A stretch of 44,361 nucleotides of DNA from Desulfosporosinus shakirovi (GCF_020595055.1 NZ_JAJDOO010000007.1:147259-191619); one strand, 5' to 3'. Counted from the first letter of the stretch, positions 36,144-44,361 are shown. Translations and numbers: made by a program. Notes: generated from the letters alone by a model not told the origin.

Positions 36144-36267
36144 TAAGGTTCACTCCATTGCTATTTTTTCTCACATTATATCCTTTTTCTACTAAAAAGC
36201 CAATGAACTCGCAAGAAGCAAAATGCAAATTCATTCCTAAATTCCCAATAAGATTCAAGAGTTAACT

Positions 36268-36296
36268 ACATACTGTCTTGAAAAAAAGCTATACTA
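36268..36296 (+). promoter_or_regulatory. Candidate forespore (sigma-G/F type) promoter for the SASP gene
   Basis: ACATA (36268-36272), 17-nt spacer, TATACTA (36290-36296) resembles GCATA-CATACTA. Forespore control is expected for an SASP; the match is approximate. Confidence 0.45.
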
Positions 36297-36359
36297 ATAA
36301 TACTTTCATCATATCGTTGTTGAAAGAAACTGACCCCAATTTGAAAGGAGGTTTCCTTT

Positions 36360-36545
36360 ATGTCAAGACGACGTAGTAGCATCATGTCTGACGCATTGAA
36401 AGAACAAATTTCTCAAGAGTTAGGTTTTGCGGGAACCCTTCACCAAGAGGGATTTGGAGGAGTTTCTTCAAGGAATTGCGGCAATATGGTGAAAATGGCT
36501 ATTGAAATGGCCGAACGTAATCTGCCCGGAAAGAACATGACTTAA
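36360..36545 (+). CDS. Small acid-soluble spore protein, alpha/beta type
   Basis: SASPs coat spore DNA and protect it from UV and chemical damage. The 61-aa product has the two family blocks: an N-terminal KEQISQELGF, where the germination protease would cut, and the C-terminal VSSRNCGNMVKMAIEMAE, in which RNCGNMV replaces the usual RQxGxxGGxMVK. GAAAGGAGG precedes the ATG. Monocistronic, with its own promoter and terminator. This shows the organism makes endospores. Confidence 0.93.
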   Translation: MSRRRSSIMSDALKEQISQELGFAGTLHQEGFGGVSSRNCGNMVKMAIEMAERNLPGKNMT

Positions 36546-36592
36546 TAATTAGAAACTCCATTCTTTTGTCAGTTCAAAATTAGTAATACCCG

Positions 36593-36626
36593 GAGCCGAG
36601 CATTTAATGCTCGGCTCTACTTTTTA
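36593..36626 (+). terminator. Terminator of the SASP gene
   Basis: GAGCCGAGCATT (36593-36604) and AATGCTCGGCTC (36606-36617) form a 12-bp stem followed by TACTTTTTAT. Confidence 0.9.
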
Positions 36627-36676
36627 TAAACTGGAGTCTTTACTAAAGATTAAGTAACCCCTGATTCTAGAAACGA

Positions 36677-37108
36677 TTAGTGAAAATCAACTTCTATACG
36701 ACGTGCCGCTGGATGAGCGTCTTTTAAAAAGCTAAGTTTTAACAGGCCATTCCGGTAACTTGCGTGAGCTCCATTAGTTTTAACCAAAGCAGGGAGTGTC
36801 AGCACTCTTGAGAATTTCCCGAAATACCTTTCAGAATGACGCGAGACGCTTTCATCATCCTCTTCGTGTGTTATTTTTCGAATTTCGCCTTGAATCATCA
36901 GTTGATTTTCGTTTAAGGTAATTCTGAGATCTTCAGGTTTTTCGATGCCCGGAATTTCTGCTGTCACGATAACCTTTTTCTGAGTTTCTTCTATATCTAT
37001 ACGATACAACCCATCCGTAAAGCTTTCTTTTCCACGCTTTAAAACCCGATCCATCTCATTCCAAAAAGGATCTAACATGCGGTATGGCTCATTAGAGATT
37101 AATGACAT
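36677..37108 (-). CDS. Small heat-shock protein, Hsp20/alpha-crystallin family
   Basis: ATP-independent holdase chaperone. The product has the alpha-crystallin domain from about residue 35 to 130: KKVIVTAEIPGIEKPEDLRI, NQLMIQGEIRK, FSRVLTLPALVKTNG and the terminal strand NGLLKLSFLK with the family A/G-x-L-like motif. The ATG at 37106-37108 is chosen because GAGGTGA precedes it by about 6-9 nt; a GTG three codons upstream is possible. No CIRCE element is visible upstream. Confidence 0.9.
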   Translation of the reverse strand: MSLISNEPYRMLDPFWNEMDRVLKRGKESFTDGLYRIDIEETQKKVIVTAEIPGIEKPEDLRITLNENQLMIQGEIRKITHEEDDESVSRHSERYFGKFSRVLTLPALVKTNGAHASYRNGLLKLSFLKDAHPAARRIEVDFH

Positions 37109-37266
37109 TCCTATCACCTCTTTGTTTGTTTACTGCTTAGGATACGCTGTTCGATTATGGATTATCCCTGCTAAGTACGATTGATGCATCATCATTTAAT
37201 CCTTAAGACTAGATCTCTTCAATATCCCATGTCTTAGAAATTGTTTTGGTATTCATTCTATATATT

Positions 37267-37300
37267 ATAAGAAGCAAGAGCGAATCTCCTTGCTTCTTAT
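37267..37300 (-). terminator. Terminator of the 141-aa gene
   Basis: ATAAGAAGCAAG (37267-37278) and CTTGCTTCTTAT (37289-37300) are exact complements with a 10-nt loop, just past the stop codon at 37309. The tail is AT-rich rather than pure U. Confidence 0.7.
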
Positions 37301-37308
37301 AGTTTGGG

Positions 37309-37734
37309 TTAACTGATTACTTTACCAGAAATATTGGCTGGCCCAATGATAGTTATAGTCCCTTGAACAGTCTGAAGGTTGCGAGCAAATAATTGATAAA
37401 CGTGATGACCAGCAGGAACATTGGTCAGTACAGCTTGGAACGTAGACAAATTCTCTAGTGGCGTATCTGATCCATTTTCAATCGACTCTTGGTTGATTGA
37501 TGCAACTACAACACCATCTTGTTGAATCGTAAGCTCAATAATTGGTTGATCCGGTTCCAAAGGACTTGGGTCTGTCACTGTCCAACCGACCGTTGTTAGC
37601 AATTCTACAAAGTTTAGTGCTTGAGATACAAACAGACCGAATTCCAAAATTAGTTGATCTATCCCAGTAAGCACAATAGCGGACGTGTTCGTTTGATTTG
37701 TTAGAATACTTCTGTTGTAGTTTAAGAGAGCCAT
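37309..37734 (-). CDS. Hypothetical protein, possible spore-surface beta-rich protein
   Basis: A 141-aa protein I cannot assign. ATG 37732-37734 is chosen because GAGGAGG lies 6 nt upstream; earlier in-frame ATG and TTG overlap that site. It opens MALLNYNRSILTNQTNTSAI and is dominated by hydrophobic beta-type strands, with PLEPDQPIIELTIQQDGVVV and NVPAGHHVYQLFARN. The alternation suggests a C1q/TNF-like jelly-roll as in exosporium proteins, an impression only. It has one short leader and its own terminator, and lies near SASP and Hsp20 genes. Confidence 0.7.
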   Translation of the reverse strand: MALLNYNRSILTNQTNTSAIVLTGIDQLILEFGLFVSQALNFVELLTTVGWTVTDPSPLEPDQPIIELTIQQDGVVVASINQESIENGSDTPLENLSTFQAVLTNVPAGHHVYQLFARNLQTVQGTITIIGPANISGKVIS

Positions 37735-37964
37735 TTTCATCCTCCTCAATTAAGTTAGAGTAGAGTTACAAATATTTAAGCTTCACTCTCACTATTAATA
37801 TATGAAACGACAACAGATTTGGACATGTTCAATTCTGTGAAATGCAAATATTTTTAAGTTAGCTTTACCATAGCTATTCGGACATATAAAAACCCATTAA
37901 GCAAAGAAAAAAAGCAACTATCCAAAAACATTCTAGTTGGATTCGCTCTCTTTATTTTACCTCA

Positions 37965-38571
37965 TCATTTCTCTAACAGCTTTTCTGTAAAAACTCTTGC
38001 AATTGTAGGATCGAACTGTGTACCAGAACCTTTTAGTGTCTCTTGCAAAGCTTGTATATGTTCTGCAATAGCCGATTTTTCCCATATTATGCAACAAACC
38101 TACAAGTTTACTTCAATTTCGAGTAAACCTATCGCACTTCCTATGTCCTGACATATTTGGCTAACTCTCTCTTTGAGCGTTGTTCTTCCCTCGGATTTTT
38201 TCATGCAAGGTATTAATAATGGTATTAATAGTATTATCCCTTATACCTTCGTTCTCAATCATTTTATGTTGGTACAGCATCTTCAGCACTTTTGAGAACT
38301 TTTATTATGTCCTCATCTGTTTTTGTCTCCCACCCAAATGATATGCTGACACGAATAGTATTTACTACGATATTGGAAAATTGTTCTCTTATTCTTTTTA
38401 CAATTCCCTTCGACGTCTTCGTTATTAGTCTTTGGGAGAAGGATGACAAATTCATCTCCCCCCAGCGTCTCTATGTAACGCGTAATAATTTATAGTTTCA
38501 AAATTTAAAGAGCTTACTTCAACTTGAAAACAATCTCCATTCCTTATTAATGTGGTAATTTTGAGATGTTT
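37965..38571 (-). pseudogene. Broken PAS-GGDEF-HD-GYP protein gene
   Basis: Minus-strand pieces in several frames reconstruct a c-di-GMP signalling protein: a PAS tail HLKITTLIRNGDCFQVEVSS, then a fused junction, then intact LGGDEFVILLPKTNNEDVEG, then after a one-base shift GIVKRIREQFSN and IRVSISFGWETKTDEDIIKV, then in another frame AMYQHKMIENEG, and finally KGSGTQFDPTIARVF, which is the C-terminal end of an HD-GYP domain. The middle of HD-GYP (catalytic HD region) is almost wholly deleted. Several internal stops confirm it is inactive. Confidence 0.8.
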
Positions 38572-38835
38572 ACTCCATTTTCATAAGCTTATTGCATTTG
38601 CAGGAAGCTTGTTTCTTCACTCCAACAAAAACACTTATCACTTTATCAGTTAGCTTATTCAACATATCCTTCTTTTCACCTCTAACTTAGACAAGATATT
38701 TCTTTATATTTCGCCTTAAAATCAATAATTTGATCATTTATACAAATAATCACAATGCATAGCTGTCTCCTACTATGAAGCGCACTCCCATTATCGAGTG
38801 GGTTCTTACAATTTGGTATAAACCTGTTATCCACT

Positions 38836-38894
38836 AAAAATGCAAGAAGAGGACGTAACGAAAAACTCTCGTTACGTCCTCTTCTTGCATTTTT
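38836..38894. terminator. Bidirectional terminator after the ferredoxin gene
   Basis: A 25-nt arm (38836-38860) pairs exactly with 38870-38894 around a 9-nt loop, flanked by A and T runs. It ends the ferredoxin transcript and would also stop plus-strand transcripts. Confidence 0.93.
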
Positions 38895-38909
38895 AAGCTA
38901 TCCGATCAT

Positions 38910-39098
38910 TTACGTAAGGCTGATACAATGTGCCGGGCAACCCTCGGCAGCTTCTTTAGCGGCTTCCTCAAACTCAGTGGGAACAGGATTTGTATAAGCT
39001 ACCGCTAGGCCATCGGCCTCCATCTTAAATACCTCAGGGCAGAATTCAGGGCATGATTCACACCCAATGCACTCTTCTTTGTCTACTTCAGCAATCAT
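38910..39098 (-). CDS. Ferredoxin, single [4Fe-4S] type
   Basis: Small electron carrier. The 62-aa product has CIGCESCPEFCPEVF, giving the C-x2-C-x2-C-x3-CP pattern of single-cluster ferredoxins, and a distal pair in EGCPAHCISL. It is strongly acidic. The ATG at 39096-39098 is chosen because GGAGGAGG lies 7 nt upstream; the open frame continues to 39125 but that part includes the ribosome site. It stands alone; no partner redox gene is adjacent. Confidence 0.93.
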   Translation of the reverse strand: MIAEVDKEECIGCESCPEFCPEVFKMEADGLAVAYTNPVPTEFEEAAKEAAEGCPAHCISLT

Positions 39099-39125
39099 GA
39101 TTTTTCCTCCTCCACTATATTCCAT

Positions 39126-39475
39126 CTTTTATATAGCCAACTATTACCAATAAGTTTATCATAAACTTCTCCTTATCTACAAGTGAAATTTTTTACTAAA
39201 ACCGTTCATCCCGAAAATTTCATTCCCATGGTGAGCAATCCCGGCACCTTCAAAGACTTCCAGAAAAATAAAGCTCGCTAAAAAACATACTTAGACAATG
39301 ATGAAAAGCGACTATTACAACTTCATAATACTATAAAACCATATAACTTAGTGCACTGCTTAATTTGGTTAGATTAGAGAGATATGGCTTTCGCATTTAC
39401 TCAACTAGGTTGAGAATTAATAGACAAGGCCAAGCGCTATTGTATCAAGTAGATGAATTCCATGTTCATGACTGT
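39126..39475. other. Gene-free stretch between comM and the ferredoxin gene
   Basis: About 350 bp with no convincing gene, promoter or terminator. A 30-codon minus-strand frame (around 39184-39276, containing FEGAGIAHHGNEIFGMNG) looks protein-like and might be a remnant, but I cannot assign it. Confidence 0.4.
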
Positions 39476-40984
39476 TTATAAAGCACGAAACTGTATTGCC
39501 TCAGCTAAATGTTCCGGAAGAATATTTGAAGATCCACCTAGGTCAGCAATCGTGCGAGCAACCCTTAAAATCCGATCATGAGCGCGGGCACTTAGATGTT
39601 GACTGTCGAAAACCTTTTGTAAGAGAGACTCCCCACTCGGAGTCAACTTGCCGAATTCTTTAGTTTCCTTTGCCGTCATCTCCGCATTGGTTTTTACAGA
39701 CCCCAGACGGACCCATTGTATTTGACGGACTGCCATCACTCGCTCCCTAACCACAATCGAAGACTCATTATCAATGTTATTCTTTAATTCAGAGTAATTC
39801 AGCCTTGGTACTTCAACATGCATGTCAAACCTGTCCAACAGGGGCCCGGAGAGCCTCCCGCGATAATTTTGGATTTGCATCGGTGTACACGAACACACGC
39901 GGCCTTGATCACCATAATAACCGCAGGGACAGGGATTCATACTGGCTATAACACTTACTTGGGCAGGATAGGTGATACTCCCTGCCTGCCGCGTAATTGT
40001 CAACTCTCGATCTTCCAGTGGTTGCCGCAAACACTCCAAGACTTCGCGTGCAAACTCCGGAAATTCATCTAAGAATAGAACACCGTGATTTGCAAAGCTA
40101 AGCTCACCCGGGCGTAAATTCCTCCCCCCGCCAATCATTCCGACCTTGGTCACGGTATGATGAGGATTTCGAAAGGGGCGTTCTTGCACTAACGATCCGT
40201 TGTAACTTAGCATCCCTGAAACACTGTAAAGTTGTGTGACCTCAATGCTTTCTTGATCACTCAATAAGGGAAGTATCCCCGAATAAGCTTTTGCCAGAAG
40301 AGTTTTCCCAGACCCTGGAGGCCCTTGCAACACTACATTATGCCCACCTGCTGCAGCAATCTCTAAAGCCCGTTTTGCCTGTTGTTGCCCATGAATATCT
40401 GACCAGTCAACCTTAGTCCCGCTTAATTCAGGTTGAGTTACTCTAGATAAAATAGCATCTTCGAAGTCACCCATCTTAGAAATTGCCTTAATAATCTGAT
40501 CCAGAGAAGCTGAACTATGGGTTTCTAAATCTGCCACCAAACGAGCTTCCGCTAAATTTTCCGGTGGGACGATTAGAATAAAGGATTGGTTTTCTCGCTC
40601 TAATGAAATAGCCATTGTAAGTATCCCTGGAACTGGACGAAGTGTACCTTCCAAAGACAATTCGCCAGAAAAAACATATTGTTCAAGTGATGATGACAAG
40701 CATTGTCCTGTTGCAGCAAGTATCCCTATCGCTATCGGCAGATCTAGACCTGATCCTTCTTTACGTAAATCTGCAGGAGCTAAGTTTACCGTGACCCTTT
40801 GTAAAGGGAACTGATAGCCTGAATTTCGTATTGCTGATCTTACTCGATCTCGTGCCTCTCTTACAGACGTAGTTGCAAGGCCAACTATGTCAAAACTTGG
40901 CAATCCATTTGCCACGTCAACTTCCACTCGAATTAAGTGCGCTTGCAAGCCGAGGACAGTCATTCCATATACTGCAGCGAACAT
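39476..40984 (-). CDS. comM: ComM/YifB-family Mg chelatase-like AAA+ ATPase
   Basis: A helicase-like AAA+ protein; in transformable bacteria ComM promotes branch migration during recombination. The 502-aa product has an N-terminal Lon-like domain (GLPSFDIVGLATTSVREARD), Walker A LQGPPGSGKTLLAKAYSGIL, Walker B GVLFLDEFPEFA, a zinc-like NPCPCGYYGD segment and the C-terminal ARAHDRILRVARTIADLGG. ATG 40982-40984 has AAGGAGG 6 nt upstream; the longer frame to 41047 lacks this. Together with dprA it hints at DNA uptake or recombination functions. Confidence 0.93.
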   Translation of the reverse strand: MFAAVYGMTVLGLQAHLIRVEVDVANGLPSFDIVGLATTSVREARDRVRSAIRNSGYQFPLQRVTVNLAPADLRKEGSGLDLPIAIGILAATGQCLSSSLEQYVFSGELSLEGTLRPVPGILTMAISLERENQSFILIVPPENLAEARLVADLETHSSASLDQIIKAISKMGDFEDAILSRVTQPELSGTKVDWSDIHGQQQAKRALEIAAAGGHNVVLQGPPGSGKTLLAKAYSGILPLLSDQESIEVTQLYSVSGMLSYNGSLVQERPFRNPHHTVTKVGMIGGGRNLRPGELSFANHGVLFLDEFPEFAREVLECLRQPLEDRELTITRQAGSITYPAQVSVIASMNPCPCGYYGDQGRVCSCTPMQIQNYRGRLSGPLLDRFDMHVEVPRLNYSELKNNIDNESSIVVRERVMAVRQIQWVRLGSVKTNAEMTAKETKEFGKLTPSGESLLQKVFDSQHLSARAHDRILRVARTIADLGGSSNILPEHLAEAIQFRAL

Positions 40985-41088
40985 GCGATCCCTCCTTAAA
41001 GATAGAAAGTTCTCGTTAGTTTTATTTATTCCTTCCATATTAATCAAAGATTGTTAGTTATTTTGAACATTCTCTCGTTTATTAAATG

Positions 41089-41126
41089 AAAAAGTCCCCT
41101 CCCACAATTTTAAAGTAGAAGGGGAC
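41089..41126 (-). terminator. Terminator of the two-component operon
   Basis: GTCCCCT and AGGGGAC arms (41120-41126 with 41094-41100) close a hairpin followed on the minus strand by TTTTT. It lies 24 bp past the kinase stop. Confidence 0.8.
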
Positions 41127-41149
41127 GATGAACCTTTTATAATAAGTTA

Positions 41150-42964
41150 CTACCGCGGAAGGGAAATCCAAAAGGTCGTTCCTTTTCCCATGTCACTTTC
41201 TACACGGACATTACCTCCATGTGCTTCCACAATTTGGCGCACAATCGCTAGTCCTAATCCCATACCTCCATCTTTTCGGGACCGTGCTTTATTCACTCTA
41301 AAGAAGCGATCAAAGATATAGGGTAAAGCTTCTTTGGGGATTCCTTCCCCTTCATCCTGAACTGCCAAAGATATCTCATTTTGCTCCTCCTCCACCATTA
41401 ATACCCTAACCGTCTTTCCACGTGGGGTATGACCCAAAGCATTGTCTAAAAGATTAATAAATACTTGTAGGAGACGATCAGGGTCTGCTAACAGTTGTCC
41501 AGAGCCCTTACAAATTTCCAGATTCACGCCCAACTCTTGCGCCCTGCCTTGAAAGCGCTGGTCAATATCTACCATAAAATTCTCCAGATCGATAGCAACA
41601 GGTTGAATAACCTGTCCCCGTTCGAGCCAGTTAATTTCTTGTAACTCTTGCACTAAGCGGGCCAGACGTTTGGCTTCTTCCAAGACTAAGTCAATATATT
41701 CTTCGTTCTGGTCTTTTGGTATAACTTCATCTTGGATTGCCTCCAAATACCCTTGGATTAAATGCAGTGGAGTCCTAAGTTCATGTGTAACGCTGGCCAA
41801 GAACTCACGTCGAGACTTTTCAGCCCGCAAAGAAGCAGTGACATCACGCAAAACAGCTACATGCCCGCGTATTCCATCGTTCTCTGCCATTGGAGCCATA
41901 ACGATCTGCAACACTTGAATTCCTATAGTAGCCATTTCAAAATTTTCGGCCTGATCTTCCCGTTGGGCCATAGTTTGAAGGATGGTTACAATTTGGGTCT
42001 TGCGTTCGGTAACCTCTATGTCATTTTCTTGCCATAAGGCTTTAGCTGAGTCATTTGCATAGAGAATTGAGCCATTGCAACTCATCATAACTACTGCATC
42101 ACTAATACTTTCGACAATTCCTTGAAGTAAGTTTTTTTCTTGGGAAAGCCACGCCATATGGTTCTTTAAGCTTTCACCCATCGAATTCAAGACCTCAGCT
42201 AGTTTTCCGATTTCATCTTTGCTGGTCACACCTTGAATGGGCAAAAAGTCGCCTTTAGCCATTCGCGTTGCTCCCCGCTGCATCAAGCCAAGAGGACGAG
42301 TTACATGCTGCGCAAAAATAAGACTAATAACTGTGGCCAAGAAAACAGCAATCAAAGAAGCATAGAGGATTAAGCGACGAAAGGTCGCAATGCTCTCCTG
42401 AATTGGGATTGGAGAACTCCCCAATAACACAACTCCTCTTACAGGGTTTATACCTACTGGGGTAGCTGCCAGCAACATTGCTTGTGCCCCTCCATTAACC
42501 GGCAAGGCCTTGATTGAAATAGTTTGACCGGACAAAACCTGTTCTAAATATCCCTCGGTAAAAAAATCAGAAGGTTGTAAATCTCGAGACCATCCGCTTA
42601 TTGAGCTGCCTGATAATCCTTTAGGAAACCATTCTATACTATTTTGTGACCCTTGCTGGGTAATCGATCCTGCCATGACCACCAGATTGCCTTGTGGATC
42701 TAGCAATACCAATTGCGCTCCAGAAGTTAATTTCAGGGATTCTAACAGGTTTAATCGTCCACTCCAGCTAGGCTCAGTGGCTAGTTGCGCAGAAATCTCA
42801 ATGGCTTCAGATCGAAGGGAATTCAACTTCTGTTGCAGGTAAAAATCCCCAAAAAGCCATGTAAGTGTAAACCCTAATCCCCCTAAAACTGCAAGGATTA
42901 GAATAGTCATAGCAAACCAAAGTTTCATAGAAATCGACCATGAACGTTGTGTTTTTATTACCAT
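41150..42964 (-). CDS. Sensor histidine kinase (HAMP-PAS-HisKA-HATPase)
   Basis: Membrane sensor kinase of the PhoR/WalK/ResE type, 604 aa. A first membrane segment at about 13-36, an extracellular sensor of ~160 residues, a second segment at about 197-218, HAMP to ~270, PAS ~275-380, phosphoacceptor His394 in SVTHELRTPLHLIQ, then the ATPase with N-box NLLDNALGH, G1 DEGEGIP, F-box FDRFFRV and G2 GGMGLGLAIV. The ATG abuts the response regulator stop without a gap, so the pair is coupled. The signal is not evident from the sensor sequence. Confidence 0.95.
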   Translation of the reverse strand: MVIKTQRSWSISMKLWFAMTILILAVLGGLGFTLTWLFGDFYLQQKLNSLRSEAIEISAQLATEPSWSGRLNLLESLKLTSGAQLVLLDPQGNLVVMAGSITQQGSQNSIEWFPKGLSGSSISGWSRDLQPSDFFTEGYLEQVLSGQTISIKALPVNGGAQAMLLAATPVGINPVRGVVLLGSSPIPIQESIATFRRLILYASLIAVFLATVISLIFAQHVTRPLGLMQRGATRMAKGDFLPIQGVTSKDEIGKLAEVLNSMGESLKNHMAWLSQEKNLLQGIVESISDAVVMMSCNGSILYANDSAKALWQENDIEVTERKTQIVTILQTMAQREDQAENFEMATIGIQVLQIVMAPMAENDGIRGHVAVLRDVTASLRAEKSRREFLASVTHELRTPLHLIQGYLEAIQDEVIPKDQNEEYIDLVLEEAKRLARLVQELQEINWLERGQVIQPVAIDLENFMVDIDQRFQGRAQELGVNLEICKGSGQLLADPDRLLQVFINLLDNALGHTPRGKTVRVLMVEEEQNEISLAVQDEGEGIPKEALPYIFDRFFRVNKARSRKDGGMGLGLAIVRQIVEAHGGNVRVESDMGKGTTFWISLPR

Positions 42965-43654
42965 TTAATGTACCTGATCAGGATCAAATTTATATCCCAC
43001 ACCCCATACTGTAACTAACATCCCTTTTACACTGGGATGGGACAGCTTCTCTCTCAGTTTTTTGACATGAGTATCAACTGTACGGGCATCTCCATAGAAA
43101 TCATATCCCCATACGGTCTCCATAAGCTGTTCACGTGAGAAAACCCGCCCTCGATTTTTCGCTAAGAAATAAAGCAAATCAAATTCTAGAGGGGTTAGAT
43201 TAATAGAGTCCTCGCCAATGCTAACCTTATGGCGTTCTTTGTTAATACTTAGCAAACCCACCGTTATTTCTGAAGACACAGGCTGGAGTTGACCTCTAGA
43301 TCGACGCAAGAGGGCTTTGACCCTTGCAACCAATTCTTTAGTGCTAAATGGCTTAACCAGATAATCATCTGCACCCAGTTCAAGGCCTAGGACACGGTCA
43401 AACTCTTCCCCGCGAGCAGTCAGCATGATGATGGGGAGTGCAGAAATCTCCCGAACTTCACGGCAAACACGCCATCCGTCAATATCTGGCATCATAAGGT
43501 CTACAATTAATAATGAAAATTGGCCTGCTCGAAACTTTTCCAACGCGACGCGACCGTCCTCTGCCTCTTCAACAGTAAAGCCTTCTCGTTCAAGATATAA
43601 CCTTACCAAACTTCTAATTTTCTCTTCATCATCAACGATTAAAATCGGATCCAA
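42965..43654 (-). CDS. Response regulator, OmpR/PhoB family
   Basis: DNA-binding partner of the kinase downstream. The 229-aa product has a receiver domain with acidic pair D8-D9, phospho-acceptor D52 in LLIVDLMMPDIDG, T79 and K101 (DDYLVKPFS), then a winged helix with LTPLEFDLLYFLAKNRGRVF, WGYDFYGDARTVDTHVKKLR and VWGVGYKF. I place the start at TTG 43652-43654, with AAGGAG about 10 nt before; the frame continues to 43690 but without a ribosome site and beyond the usual N-terminus. Confidence 0.94.
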   Translation of the reverse strand: MDPILIVDDEEKIRSLVRLYLEREGFTVEEAEDGRVALEKFRAGQFSLLIVDLMMPDIDGWRVCREVREISALPIIMLTARGEEFDRVLGLELGADDYLVKPFSTKELVARVKALLRRSRGQLQPVSSEITVGLLSINKERHKVSIGEDSINLTPLEFDLLYFLAKNRGRVFSREQLMETVWGYDFYGDARTVDTHVKKLREKLSHPSVKGMLVTVWGVGYKFDPDQVH

Positions 43655-43758
43655 TTTACAAACGCTCCTTTTGGGGCTACCGATTAACAATTATAATTCA
43701 TTGTCTTTATATTAAAGTTTAACATCTATTCGTGAATATTGTGTGATTAAACTATGAT

Positions 43759-44115
43759 TTATAAAGCAGCTTTAATCCAATTCACTTCTGGTTGCTTTCC
43801 AACCCAACGAATTGCAATTACATCAAACCTTAGGCTTGGCCAGTTCAAATATCCCTGTTGCATTACATAATAAGATGCAATCGCTTGTAATCGTTGTGCC
43901 TTATGATGCGTAATGCTTTCTTCGCCCCACCCTCTATAAGCTGATCGGCGGGTGCGTACCTCTATAAATACTAGTACTTCTCCATCACGAGCAATAATAT
44001 CCATTTCCCCTTTGGGACATCGATAATTTCGTGCAACAATATTCAAACCAGATTCTACTGCTAAACGTACTGCTAATTCTTCGCCGGATTTACCTAGAGA
44101 TTGTTTATTCTCCAC
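43759..44115 (-). CDS. yraN: YraN family (UPF0102) endonuclease-like protein
   Basis: A 118-aa protein of the Holliday-junction-resolvase-like nuclease fold. Conserved residues appear in LGKSGEELAVRLAVESGLNI, NYRCPKGEMDIIARDGEVLV with the E-x-D/I core and FIEVRTRRS (E-x-K type position, here VRTR). Function is uncertain; members are linked to DNA processing. It lies upstream of the two-component genes, in the usual Firmicutes neighbourhood of comM and dprA. Confidence 0.93.
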   Translation of the reverse strand: MENKQSLGKSGEELAVRLAVESGLNIVARNYRCPKGEMDIIARDGEVLVFIEVRTRRSAYRGWGEESITHHKAQRLQAIASYYVMQQGYLNWPSLRFDVIAIRWVGKQPEVNWIKAAL

Positions 44116-44158
44116 AAAAATTAGACAGCTCCTTTGCCCGATTATAACCTAAACCTCA

Positions 44159-44207
44159 GGATATATCAGATAGGTCCATTTTTATAATTGGCCTATCTGA
44201 TATATCC
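44159..44207. repeat. 16-bp perfect inverted repeat upstream of yraN
   Basis: GGATATATCAGATAGG (44159-44174) and CCTATCTGATATATCC (44192-44207) are exact complements around 17 bp. It could be an operator, a cruciform or a terminator-like RNA stem; no U-run follows on the minus strand. Confidence 0.7.
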
Positions 44208-44244
44208 CTTCAGCGACACACTGTGTGGGCTTTTCCTGCTTTAC

Positions 44245-44281
44245 AAAAGAGATTCTCAGTTAATAACTGAGAATCTCTTTT
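44245..44281. terminator. Bidirectional terminator (37-nt near-perfect palindrome)
   Basis: AAAAGAGATTCTCAGTTA and TAACTGAGAATCTCTTTT are exact complements around a single A. It follows the partial gene at the right edge on the minus strand. Confidence 0.9.
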
Positions 44282-44310
44282 CGACATAGTCCCAACTAAA
44301 ATCATTTAAC

Positions 44311-44361
44311 TCAAAATAAACTCTGAGCTGCCGCAATCGCCATCTGAGCGAGAGGGGTTGG
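44311..44361 (-). CDS. 3' end of an unidentified minus-strand gene (cut by window edge)
   Basis: An open frame enters from the edge and reads PTPLAQMAIAAAQSLF before TGA (44311-44313), then the terminator follows 30 bp later. The alanine-rich end and the well-placed terminator support a real gene end; seventeen codons are too few to name it. Confidence 0.45.
   Translation of the reverse strand, partial: PTPLAQMAIAAAQSLF

Noticed and set aside
38264-38455. Stand-alone 63-aa gene
   Set aside because: It is the GGDEF C-terminal part of the broken PAS-GGDEF-HD-GYP gene.
1-44361. tRNA, rRNA, CRISPR arrays or insertion sequences
   Set aside because: I saw no tRNA cloverleaf, rRNA segment, spacer-repeat array or transposase gene anywhere in the window.

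Overview
The window reads as chromosome of a spore-forming, low-to-middle GC anaerobic Firmicute of the Peptococcaceae type (Desulfosporosinus or Desulfitobacterium-like). This is an inference from gene content and order: CodY, HslUV, YtvI, an alpha/beta SASP, Ku and lysine 2,3-aminomutase occur together, and the core follows the classic Firmicutes order topA-trmFO-xerC-hslV-hslU-codY-rpsB-tsf-pyrH-frr-uppS-cdsA-dxr-rseP-proS ... rimP-nusA-ylxR-ylxQ-infB. Almost every gene is on the minus strand, so transcription runs from high to low coordinates.

Layout. (1) 1-3174: rimP-nusA-rnpM(ylxR)-ylxQ-infB, with a promoter and leader hairpin in front of rimP; infB runs off the window and shows an in-frame 33-bp tandem repeat. 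(2) 3181-11023: an accessory block inserted between rimP and proS. It holds a lone arsR with a decayed arsP-type permease, the ablA-ablB pair for N-epsilon-acetyl-beta-lysine, a divergent polar amino acid ABC transporter, and an AGCS amino acid:Na+ symporter under a tandem glycine riboswitch. (3) 11148-22726: proS, the MEP genes ispG and dxr, rseP, ytvI, cdsA, uppS, a small conserved-looking 70-aa gene, frr, pyrH, tsf and rpsB: translation, lipid precursor and envelope functions. (4) 22752-31817: a small membrane protein, codY, hslUV, xerC, trmFO, topA, dprA. (5) 31898-39098: a second accessory stretch with a wrecked ATP-dependent DNA ligase beside an intact ku, a DinB-family gene, a DUF3786 gene, a TIM-barrel endonuclease-like gene, an SASP, a small heat-shock protein, a possible spore-surface protein, a broken PAS-GGDEF-HD-GYP gene and a ferredoxin. 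(6) 39476-44361: comM, a two-component system, yraN and the 3' tip of another gene.

How parts work together. The translation and lipid operons are ordinary housekeeping. In the accessory block, ablAB would turn lysine into a compatible solute, and the divergent amino acid importer may feed it (inference). The symporter is switched on by glycine. Several genes here are decaying (arsP, the ligase, the c-di-GMP gene), which suggests turnover of accessory functions.

The most unusual signals are RNA leaders. A dense array of four hairpins (10849-10975) lies between a good promoter and the tandem glycine aptamers. A compact element closed by a 9-bp stem (6221-6303) starts almost at the predicted ablA transcription start and ends against its ribosome binding site. 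A minus-strand promoter and terminator pair (33481-33790) encloses no clear gene. All three are read by eye and need covariation or transcript evidence.
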